Of a DNA stretch of 6,132 nucleotides, positions 1 through 4,804 are shown in pieces (position 1 is the stretch's first letter; each line of letters opens with the position of its first letter). Source of the stretch: Frankiaceae bacterium (lineage in GTDB: Bacteria; Actinomycetota; Actinomycetes; JAVEEJ01); assembly GCA_030840515.1 (NCBI GenBank), contig JAVEEJ010000332.1, positions 1-6,132 on the forward strand, written 5' to 3'. Both the position numbers and the translations under genes were made by a program. The notes under the pieces are model-generated. The model saw only the letters and a list, made by a program, of their open reading frames with translations, did not search any database and was not told the origin of the DNA.

Positions 1-643
1 CCCCCGCGAGCAGCAGCTCGACGTTGACCGGGTCGACGAGGTGGTCGTCGCGGCTGCCCAGCACCAGGAGCGGCTGGGTCACCTTGCCGAGGTCGGCCTT
101 CACCGTCTTGCCGAGCTCGACGGCCGAGACTGCCGCCTTCACCGGCGTCTTGTCGTAGGCGACCTCGTCCATGCCCTCCTTCTTGATGTCGTTGCCGATG
201 GCAGGCCACGACGCGACGAGACGGCCCAGGACCGGCAGCAGGTACTTGGCATCCCAGCGGGTGTTGACGAAATGCGGGTTGACGACCGCGACGCCGGCGA
301 CCTGGCTCCCGCGCTCCTCGGCCAGCCGCAGCGCGAGTGTGCCGCCGAGGGACAGTCCCATCGCGAACACCGTGTCGCAGCGCCCCCGGAGCTCGTCGAA
401 CGACGCCTCGACCGCGGCGTACCAGTCATGCCACGTCGTCTTGTTGGCGTCCTCCCAGCGGGTCCCGTGGCCGGGCAGCAGGGGGAGCCGGACGCTGTAA
501 CCGGCGTCGGCGAGCGCCTGAGCCCAGGGGCGAACGGACGCCGGGCTGCCGGTGAAGCCGTGGGAGACGAGTACGCCGACCCGGCCGCCGTCAGCGGCGA
601 AGGGCTCGGCGCCAGGGACAACGGTCTGGGGGGGCAGGGTCAC
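1..643 (-). CDS. alpha/beta-hydrolase, carboxylesterase/monoacylglycerol lipase-like (3' end cut by window)
   Basis: Serine hydrolase of the alpha/beta-hydrolase fold, probably a cytoplasmic carboxylesterase or monoacylglycerol lipase-like enzyme; the true substrate is unknown. 214 codons are visible and the C-terminus lies beyond base 1. Seen: an oxyanion-hole region VSHGFTGSP (residues 26-34), a PGHG loop (57-60), the nucleophile elbow GLSLGG with Ser98, and an acid motif GSRDDHLVDP in which Asp200 aligns best with the catalytic Asp of Est30-type carboxylesterases. The catalytic His should lie about 25-30 residues further on, outside the window. No signal peptide is visible. I chose the GTG start at 643 because homologues begin with a short leader before the 'PGAEPF..DGG.VGVLVSHGF' region; there is no clear Shine-Dalgarno sequence, so the start is uncertain. 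The gene is divergent from the acyltransferase gene, with a palindrome 9 bases upstream of the start. A lipid-related role fits the neighbour but is inference. Confidence 0.88.
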   Translation of the reverse strand, partial: MTLPPQTVVPGAEPFAADGGRVGVLVSHGFTGSPASVRPWAQALADAGYSVRLPLLPGHGTRWEDANKTTWHDWYAAVEASFDELRGRCDTVFAMGLSLGGTLALRLAEERGSQVAGVAVVNPHFVNTRWDAKYLLPVLGRLVASWPAIGNDIKKEGMDEVAYDKTPVKAAVSAVELGKTVKADLGKVTQPLLVLGSRDDHLVDPVNVELLLAG

Positions 644-651
644 GGGCGCAT

Positions 652-668
652 CGTCGCACGGTGCGACG
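652..668. promoter_or_regulatory. 17-bp palindrome upstream of the esterase gene, operator candidate
   Basis: CGTCGCAC (652-659), one central base, then GTGCGACG (661-668): perfect 8-base arms. It begins 9 bases before the GTG start of the leftward esterase gene. Its size and symmetry suit a site for a dimeric helix-turn-helix repressor, but no regulator gene is in the window. As RNA it could only form a hairpin with a strained one-base loop, so a DNA site is more likely than an RNA structure. A lone TGCGAC half-site recurs at 712-717. Confidence 0.4.
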
Positions 669-724
669 GGGGAAGCGCGGTCAGTAGGAGGGACTGGACG
701 CGGGAAGCGAATGCGACAGAATGG

Positions 725-749
725 CCCCGACCCGACAGCAGCGTCGGGG
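725..749. repeat. inverted repeat in the leader region of the acyltransferase gene
   Basis: CCCCGAC (725-731) and GTCGGGG (743-749) are perfect 7-base complements around an 11-base loop, ending 24 bases before the GTG start of the acyltransferase gene. A weak promoter-like pair, TGGACG (695-700) and CAGAAT (717-722) with 16 bases between, would place the transcript start at about 728-730, at the foot of this stem. It could be a 5' UTR stem-loop or a protein-binding site. The promoter assignment is speculative. Confidence 0.35.
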
Positions 750-764
750 TGGCTGACGCGCAGA

Positions 765-771
765 GGAGGGG
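765..771 (+). promoter_or_regulatory. Shine-Dalgarno sequence of the acyltransferase gene
   Basis: GGAGGGG lies directly before GTG at 774; the GGAGG core leaves 4 bases to that GTG but 22 to the in-frame ATG at 792. This favours the GTG start, although the spacing is on the short side. Confidence 0.6.
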
Positions 772-773
772 AC

Positions 774-1532
774 GTGGCCGGCGAGACGACCATGGGCTAC
801 CGCGTCACCAAGATCATCCTCACGCCCATCCTCCGCTCGCTCTTCCGCCCCTGGGTCGAGGGCATGGACCACGTCCCGCGCCGCGGCCCGGCGATCTTCG
901 CCAGCAACCACGTGTCCTTCTCCGACTCGATCTTCCTGCCGCTGATGGTGCCGCGGAAGGTCACCTTCCTCGCCAAGGCCGACTACTTCGCCGGCAAGGG
1001 CGTGAAGGGCAAGCTGACCAAGGCGTTCATGACCGGCGTCGGCCAGGTGCCGATCGACCGCAGCGGCGGTCGCGCGTCGGAGGACGCGCTGCGCACCGGC
1101 CTGCGGATCCTCGAGAGCGGCAAGCTGCTCGTCATCTACCCCGAGGGGACGCGCTCGCCCGACGGGCGGCTCTACCGCGGCCGCACCGGCGTCGCGCGGA
1201 TGGCGCTGGAAGCCGGCGTACCCGTACTGCCGGTCGCGATGATCGGCACCTTCGACATCCAGCCTCCCGGCCAGGTCATCCCCAAGATCAAGCGGGTCGG
1301 CATCAAGATCGGCGAGCCGCTCGACTTCTCGCGCTACGAGGGCATGCAGAACGACCGCTTCGTGCTGCGCTCGATGACCGACGAGATCATGTACGAGATC
1401 ATGACGCTGTCGGGCCAGGAGTACGTCGACCAGTACGCGACGAAGGCCAAGGCTGACCTCGAGGAGGCGCGCCGGGCCGCCGCGCAGGCGCTGGCCACCG
1501 ACGAGCCGCGTCCCAACAAGCAAGCCAGCTAG
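774..1532 (+). CDS. plsC: 1-acyl-sn-glycerol-3-phosphate acyltransferase family protein (PlsC-like)
   Basis: Membrane-associated acyltransferase of the PlsC family, which moves an acyl chain onto the sn-2 position of lysophosphatidic acid to give phosphatidic acid in phospholipid synthesis. 252 residues from the GTG at 774, a normal family length. The family blocks are in order: block I NHVSFSD, with His46 and Asp51 as the catalytic HX4D pair; block II GVGQVPIDR (88-96), whose Arg contacts the glycerol phosphate; block III YPEGTRS (122-128); block IV VPVLPV (149-154). No long transmembrane helix is obvious; residues 11-24 are hydrophobic and may dip into the membrane. The C-terminus (from about 225) is Ala/Glu/Arg-rich and probably helical, and the last residues are charged and low-complexity. 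The start follows a Shine-Dalgarno sequence; ATG at 792 (246 residues) is the alternative. The gene stands alone between a divergent and a convergent neighbour, so it is likely monocistronic. The exact acyl acceptor is not shown by sequence; actinobacteria carry several paralogues. Confidence 0.92.
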   Translation: MAGETTMGYRVTKIILTPILRSLFRPWVEGMDHVPRRGPAIFASNHVSFSDSIFLPLMVPRKVTFLAKADYFAGKGVKGKLTKAFMTGVGQVPIDRSGGRASEDALRTGLRILESGKLLVIYPEGTRSPDGRLYRGRTGVARMALEAGVPVLPVAMIGTFDIQPPGQVIPKIKRVGIKIGEPLDFSRYEGMQNDRFVLRSMTDEIMYEIMTLSGQEYVDQYATKAKADLEEARRAAAQALATDEPRPNKQAS

Positions 1533-1639
1533 TCCGCCTCGCAACGGCCGCGCTTGCGCCGGTTCTCGCGCCCATTCCGGGGTTGTAGCCCTTTCGCCGC
1601 GCTCAAACGGTGGACAACTCCGGAACCGCCGCGAGCGGT

Positions 1640-1656
1640 CGGCCACGTAACGGCCG
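1640..1656. repeat. small inverted repeat between the convergent genes
   Basis: CGGCC (1640-1644) and GGCCG (1652-1656) around a 7-base loop. It is short and could be chance in this GC-rich DNA. It sits 10 bases left of the main terminator hairpin and might add a second stem to leftward transcripts that read past that hairpin. The remaining intergenic bases, 1533-1639, show nothing I can support. Confidence 0.25.
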
Positions 1657-1665
1657 CAGACACAA

Positions 1666-1701
1666 GAAGAGGCGGCGGGCTGGGAGCCCCACCGCCTCTT
1701 C
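1666..1701. terminator. shared hairpin terminator between convergent genes
   Basis: GAAGAGGCGG (1666-1675) pairs with CCGCCTCTTC (1692-1701), ten base pairs. Inside it GGGCT (1677-1681) pairs with AGCCC (1685-1689) around a GGG loop, separated from the outer stem by a small 1x2 internal loop. It lies 134 bases past the acyltransferase stop and 12 bases past the stop of the leftward small gene. There is no true T-tract on either strand; the leftward transcript continues TTGTGT, which is slightly U-rich, so it serves the leftward gene best. It may act on both strands. Confidence 0.75.
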
Positions 1702-1712
1702 CGCTTGCAGGT

Positions 1713-2069
1713 CTAGCGGTTGTTGCCGTAGCGCTCGTCGTGCGAGTCGCGGCTTCCGGCCTTGGCCAGGCCACGCGAGGCCATGTAGCCGACGGTCAGG
1801 ATCGTGATCAGCATCCAGGCCCGGTCGGCCCGGAAGTAGTCGCCGACCTCGGCGTTGTTGGCGCCGGTGTTGGTGTTCGTTCCCACGACCGCCGAGGCGA
1901 TGAGCACGCCGATGACGCAGGCGACGTACGCGATGAACTCGGTGGTCTTCCAGGCCGGCTTCGTCTCGTCACTGACCCGCCGGACGCCCTGGTGGTGGGT
2001 GACGCTCGGGTAATCGGTGGTGGCACCGGTGTTGGTGGTGCCCAGGGGAGTGCCGGTCTGCATCGTCAT
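1713..2069 (-). CDS. small two-helix membrane protein, uncharacterised
   Basis: 118 residues; I do not recognise a named family and assign no function. Seen: a polar N-terminal tail rich in Thr, Gly and His (1-29), a charged stretch RRVSDETKPAWK (30-41), a first hydrophobic helix at about 45-62 (FIAYVACVIGVLIASAVV), a short Asn/Thr-rich loop with a TNTNTG motif (64-69) ending in acidic residues, a second helix at about 84-100 (AWMLITILTVGYMASRG), and a charged hydrophilic tail. Positive charges flank both ends, so the predicted topology is a hairpin with both termini in the cytoplasm (inference). The start at 2069 has GAAGGAG (2076-2082) at 6-base spacing; a second in-frame ATG follows two codons later. 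It lies 85 bases downstream of the glycerol kinase stop, so it could be co-transcribed, but it has its own promoter candidate and ends at a strong hairpin. Two-helix form resembles holin-like or small stress membrane proteins, but nothing supports either reading. Confidence 0.82.
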   Translation of the reverse strand: MTMQTGTPLGTTNTGATTDYPSVTHHQGVRRVSDETKPAWKTTEFIAYVACVIGVLIASAVVGTNTNTGANNAEVGDYFRADRAWMLITILTVGYMASRGLAKAGSRDSHDERYGNNR

Positions 2070-2075
2070 CGATGG

Positions 2076-2082
2076 CTCCTTC
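2076..2082 (-). promoter_or_regulatory. Shine-Dalgarno sequence of the small membrane protein gene
   Basis: GAAGGAG on the minus strand, 6 bases before ATG at 2069. It fixes the start and excludes the longer reading frame that continues upstream into the glycerol kinase gene. It is one of only two good Shine-Dalgarno sites in the window; three of the other genes look leaderless. Confidence 0.75.
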
Positions 2083-2125
2083 ACATGTGGTCCAGCAGCA
2101 CCTGCTGCGGCTTGTCGCATTTGTC

Positions 2126-2151
2126 CTACCCCAACTGTTGCCGCATAACAC
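2126..2151 (-). promoter_or_regulatory. possible stress-sigma (SigB/SigF-type) promoter for the small membrane protein gene
   Basis: On the minus strand GTGT (2151-2148) is followed after 16 bases by GGGTAG (2131-2126). This matches the loose GNNT-N14-16-GGGTA pattern recalled for actinobacterial SigB-type promoters, with the last base of the -10 element differing from the usual C or T. The transcript would start near 2119, giving a leader of about 50 bases. The site starts 3 bases after the glycerol kinase stop codon. The pattern is short and GC-rich, so a chance match is quite possible. Confidence 0.3.
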
Positions 2152-2154
2152 GAC

Positions 2155-3627
2155 TCAGAGCGAGGCCCAGCCCTTGGACCGCTCGACCGCCGTGCGCCAG
2201 CGCAGGTGCGCCGACTCGTCGCGTTCGCCGGGCTCGAAGGAGCGGTCAAGCCGCCACGTCGCGGCGAGTTCGTCGGTGCTGGCCCAGACCCCGTTGGACA
2301 GGCCGGCGAGGAAGGCAGCGCCCATCGCGGTCGTCTCCTGCACCACAGGCCGCCGTACTCGCGTCCCGATCTGGGTCGCGATCAGCTCGCACAGCAGGTC
2401 GTTGTCGCTCGCGCCGCCATCGAGCGACAGCTCCGGGACGGCGATCCCCGCGTCGCGGGTGATGAGGTCGACCACATCGCGCACCTCGAAGGCGATGGCT
2501 TCGAGGGTGGCCCGCACGAGGTGCGCCGCGGTCGTGCCCCGCGTGATGCCCTGGATCGACCCGCGCGCGGTGGGGTCCCAGTCGGGTGCGCCGAGCCCCG
2601 TCAGCGCGGGGACGAAGACCACGCCGCCGCTGTCCGGGACCGACCGCGCCAGGACCTCCGACTCGGCCGCGGTGCCGATGAGGTGCAGCCCGTCGCGCAG
2701 CCACTGCACGGCCGCACCGGTGACGAAGACAGCACCCTCGAGCGCGTAGACCAGCCCGTCGCCGATGTCCCAGGCGACTGTCGTGAGCAGCCCGCTGCTC
2801 GACCGCACCGGCGTCGTCCCGGTGTTCGCCAGGACGAACGAGCCCGTCCCCAGCGTGCACTTGGACGACCCGACGCGGTAGCAGGCCTGCCCGAACAGGG
2901 CCGCCTGCTGGTCGCCGGCGACGCCGCCGATCGGCAGGTCGAGGCCGAGGAAGTGCTCGGCTGAGCTGCGGCCGAACTCGCCGCTGGACGGACGAACCTC
3001 AGGCAGGCAGGACGGAGGTACGGCCAGCAGCTGGCACAGCTCCTCGGACCAGGTGCCGTGCTCGATGTCGAACAGCAAGGTGCGCGAGGCGTTGGATGGG
3101 TCGGTCGCGTGTACGGCGCCAGCGGTGAGCCGTGCGATCAGGTAGGCGTCCACCGTGCCGACTGCCGTCCGTCCATCGCGGACGGCCTGCCAGATCTCCG
3201 GTTCCTGCTCGGCGATCCAGGTCAGCTTGGTGCCCGTGAAGTAAGGATCGAGTCGCAGGCCGGTGAGCTGTGCGACGCGCGGCTCCTGGCCGGCGTCGCG
3301 CAGGCGCTCGCAGACGTCGGTGGTGCGCCGGTCCTGCCAGACGATGGCCTTGCGCGGCGCAGCGAGGGTGCGCCGGTCCCAGAGCACGGCGGTCTCGCGC
3401 TGGTTGGTGATCCCGATGCAGGTCGGGGCGAGCGGGCTCGACCCCAGTGCCGCCGTACACGCGGCCAGGGTCGCCTGCCAGATCTGCTCCGGCTCGTGCT
3501 CGACCCAGCCGGGGCGGGGGAAGTGCTGGGCGAACTCCGAGTAGCCGCGCGCGGTGATCGTGCCGTCGGGGGCCACGACGAGCGCGGTGACGCCCGTCGT
3601 GCCGGCGTCGATGGAGAGCACGGTCAT
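2155..3627 (-). CDS. glpK: glycerol kinase (FGGY family), variant type
   Basis: ATP-dependent kinase converting glycerol to sn-glycerol-3-phosphate in the cytoplasm. 490 residues, close to the usual ~500. Seen: an N-terminal phosphate-binding loop SIDAGTTG (5-12); NQRET with Arg77 and Glu78; DPYFTGTKL with Tyr129; the first FGGY signature, FTGTKLTWIAEQ (130-141); and GDQQAALFGQ (238-247) with Asp239 as catalytic base. Arg77, Glu78, Tyr129 and Asp239 match the four glycerol-contacting residues of E. coli GlpK (R83, E84, Y135, D245), which supports glycerol as substrate. The second FGGY region (PALTGLGAPDWDP) and the C-terminal adenine-site LDGGASDN follow. Oddities: the loop reads DAGTTG.T instead of the canonical DQGTTS.R, and the segment before GDQQ lacks the Gly-x-Arg loop that binds fructose-1,6-bisphosphate in E. 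coli. The ATG at 3627 is chosen because no start codon lies just upstream in frame and homology begins there; there is no Shine-Dalgarno, and a TACCCT box suggests a leaderless message. No glpF or glpD is adjacent. Another FGGY polyol kinase is a less likely alternative. Confidence 0.9.
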   Translation of the reverse strand: MTVLSIDAGTTGVTALVVAPDGTITARGYSEFAQHFPRPGWVEHEPEQIWQATLAACTAALGSSPLAPTCIGITNQRETAVLWDRRTLAAPRKAIVWQDRRTTDVCERLRDAGQEPRVAQLTGLRLDPYFTGTKLTWIAEQEPEIWQAVRDGRTAVGTVDAYLIARLTAGAVHATDPSNASRTLLFDIEHGTWSEELCQLLAVPPSCLPEVRPSSGEFGRSSAEHFLGLDLPIGGVAGDQQAALFGQACYRVGSSKCTLGTGSFVLANTGTTPVRSSSGLLTTVAWDIGDGLVYALEGAVFVTGAAVQWLRDGLHLIGTAAESEVLARSVPDSGGVVFVPALTGLGAPDWDPTARGSIQGITRGTTAAHLVRATLEAIAFEVRDVVDLITRDAGIAVPELSLDGGASDNDLLCELIATQIGTRVRRPVVQETTAMGAAFLAGLSNGVWASTDELAATWRLDRSFEPGERDESAHLRWRTAVERSKGWASL

Positions 3628-3635
3628 GCGGCGTG

Positions 3636-3641
3636 AGGGTA
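3636..3641 (-). promoter_or_regulatory. -10 box for leaderless glpK transcription
   Basis: TACCCT on the minus strand (TANNNT pattern), 8 bases before the glpK ATG, so transcription would start at or next to the start codon. No Shine-Dalgarno is present and no recognisable -35 hexamer is seen. Its -35 zone overlaps the -10 box of the opposite pfk promoter. Confidence 0.45.
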
Positions 3642-3659
3642 GCCAGCCGTGCGCGTGGA

Positions 3660-3665
3660 TAGGGT
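3660..3665 (+). promoter_or_regulatory. -10 box for leaderless phosphofructokinase transcription
   Basis: TAGGGT (TANNNT pattern) is followed by 7 bases and then the ATG at 3673, placing the transcript start at the start codon. There is no Shine-Dalgarno sequence. Its -35 zone (about 3637-3642) coincides with the -10 box of the divergent glpK promoter. Confidence 0.5.
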
Positions 3666-3672
3666 CCTCGCC

Positions 3673-4701
3673 ATGCGAGTGGGTGTGCTGACAGGGGGCG
3701 GCGACTGCCCCGGTCTCAATGCGGTGATCCGGGCCGTCGTGCGCAAGGGCGTGCAGCAGCACGGCTTCGAGTTCATCGGCTTCCGAGACGGATGGAAGGG
3801 GCCGATCGAGGGACTGACCCAGCCGCTGGACGTCGCGGCCGTGCGCGGGATCCTGCCGCGCGGGGGGACGATCCTCGGCTCGTCGCGGACCAACCCCTTC
3901 AAGGTCGAAGGAGGGGTCGACGCCATCAAGAAGACGCTGGCGGTCGAGGGCGTCGACGCGTTGGTGGCGATCGGCGGGGAGGACACCCTCGGGGTTGCCT
4001 CCCGTCTGCACGAGGAGGGCGTGCACGTGGTGGGCGTGCCCAAGACCATCGACAACGACCTCAACGGCACCGACTACACGTTCGGCTTCGACACCGCAGT
4101 GCAGATCGCGACGGACGCGCTCGACCGGCTGCACACGACCGCGGAGTCTCACCACCGGGTGCTGGTCGTCGAGGTGATGGGCCGCCACGCCGGCTGGATC
4201 GCACTGCACTCAGGTATCGCGGGCGGCGCGAACGCGATCCTGATTCCGGAGATGCCCTTCGACGTCGACGAGGTCTGCGCCTGGGTGGAGCGCCGCTTCG
4301 AGCGGCACTACTCACCGATCATCGTGGTGGCCGAGGGCGCCACTCCGAAGGAGGGCTCGATGTCGCTGTCGAGCGGCGAGGTCGACGCGTTCGGGCACGT
4401 GCGGCTCGGTGGGATCGGTGACGCGCTCGCGCGCGTGATCGAGGAGCGCACCGGCAAGGAGGCACGCGTCTCCGTGCTCGGCCACATCCAGCGCGGCGGG
4501 ACACCGACCGCGTACGACCGCTGGCTCGCGACCCGCTTCGGTCTCTACGCCGTGGACGCGGTGAAGGACGGGGCGTGGGGGCAGATGGTGGCGCTGCGCG
4601 GGACCGCCATCGAGCTGGTGCCGCTGGCCGAGGCGGTGGGGACGCTGAAGACCGTCACCCCGGAGCTCTACCGCGAGGCCGAGGTCTTCTTCGGGACCTG
4701 A
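3673..4701 (+). CDS. pfkA: 6-phosphofructokinase, probably pyrophosphate-dependent type
   Basis: Phosphorylates fructose-6-phosphate to fructose-1,6-bisphosphate in glycolysis; cytoplasmic. 342 residues, typical of the short actinobacterial PFK group. Seen in order: GVLTGGGDCPGLN (4-16), phosphoryl-donor binding; GGEDTLG (101-107); PKTIDND (123-129) with Asp127 as catalytic base and Asp129; MGRHAGW (169-175), sugar-phosphate binding; PE at 192-193; GHIQRGGTP (270-278). The donor-specificity positions are Asp104 and Lys124. E. coli ATP-PFK has Gly at both; as I recall, the M. tuberculosis ATP enzyme keeps the Lys but has Gly104, while PPi enzymes such as that of Amycolatopsis methanolica have the Asp/Lys pair. 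This predicts PPi as donor, and hence a reversible, largely non-allosteric reaction; pfp would then be the better symbol. ATG 3673 is preferred over GTG at 3649 because homologues begin MR(I/V)GVLTGGGDC and a TAGGGT box sits just before it. Divergent from glpK by 45 bases; the DAHP synthase gene follows after 103. Confidence 0.95.
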   Translation: MRVGVLTGGGDCPGLNAVIRAVVRKGVQQHGFEFIGFRDGWKGPIEGLTQPLDVAAVRGILPRGGTILGSSRTNPFKVEGGVDAIKKTLAVEGVDALVAIGGEDTLGVASRLHEEGVHVVGVPKTIDNDLNGTDYTFGFDTAVQIATDALDRLHTTAESHHRVLVVEVMGRHAGWIALHSGIAGGANAILIPEMPFDVDEVCAWVERRFERHYSPIIVVAEGATPKEGSMSLSSGEVDAFGHVRLGGIGDALARVIEERTGKEARVSVLGHIQRGGTPTAYDRWLATRFGLYAVDAVKDGAWGQMVALRGTAIELVPLAEAVGTLKTVTPELYREAEVFFGT

Positions 4702-4792
4702 GTGCTGCTCTTTCGCGGTGTTCTCGTGTCTTCGCCGCGTACCCCTGAGGGATGTGGGCCACGCGGGCGGTAAGCGCACCGTGGCGCGTCCG
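4702..4792. other. gap between the phosphofructokinase and DAHP synthase genes
   Basis: No gene and no convincing terminator. The only candidate is CGCGG (4714-4718) with CCGCG (4735-4739) around a 16-base loop, which is weak. Read-through from the phosphofructokinase gene into the DAHP synthase gene is therefore possible beside the latter's own promoter. No recognisable -35 element is seen. Confidence 0.4.
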
Positions 4793-4798
4793 TAGGAT
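4793..4798 (+). promoter_or_regulatory. -10 box for leaderless DAHP synthase transcription
   Basis: TAGGAT (TANNNT pattern) lies 6 bases before GTG at 4805, so the transcript would begin at the start codon. The same TAG is an in-frame stop, so the protein cannot start further upstream. There is no Shine-Dalgarno sequence. Confidence 0.5.
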
Positions 4799-4804
4799 TC
4801 GTGG

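Noticed and set aside
41..1456. A long rightward open frame (471 codons) across the esterase and acyltransferase genes.
   Set aside because: It crosses an intergenic region and is read antisense to one proven gene and out of frame with the other; the product is Arg/Asp/His-rich, typical of shadow frames in high-GC DNA.
681..1646. A leftward 321-codon open frame opposite the acyltransferase gene.
   Set aside because: Antisense shadow: the sense strand has every PlsC motif, while this frame shows no domain and runs through the terminator side of the intergenic region.
2112..2125. Direct repeat TTGTC at 2112-2116 and 2121-2125 upstream of the small membrane gene.
   Set aside because: Two five-base copies are too short to separate from chance, and there is no third copy or symmetry.
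1713..2249. A 178-residue form of the small membrane protein with a start inside the glpK coding end.
   Set aside because: The ATG at 2069 has an ideal Shine-Dalgarno sequence and the extra N-terminal residues are low-complexity antisense-like text overlapping glpK in another frame.
2155..4209. A 684-codon leftward open frame whose C-terminal part is glycerol kinase, suggesting an N-terminal fusion domain.
   Set aside because: The extra ~194 residues are the antisense of the phosphofructokinase gene, low-complexity Arg/Ala/His/Asp text with no domain; glycerol kinase homology begins exactly at ATG 3627.
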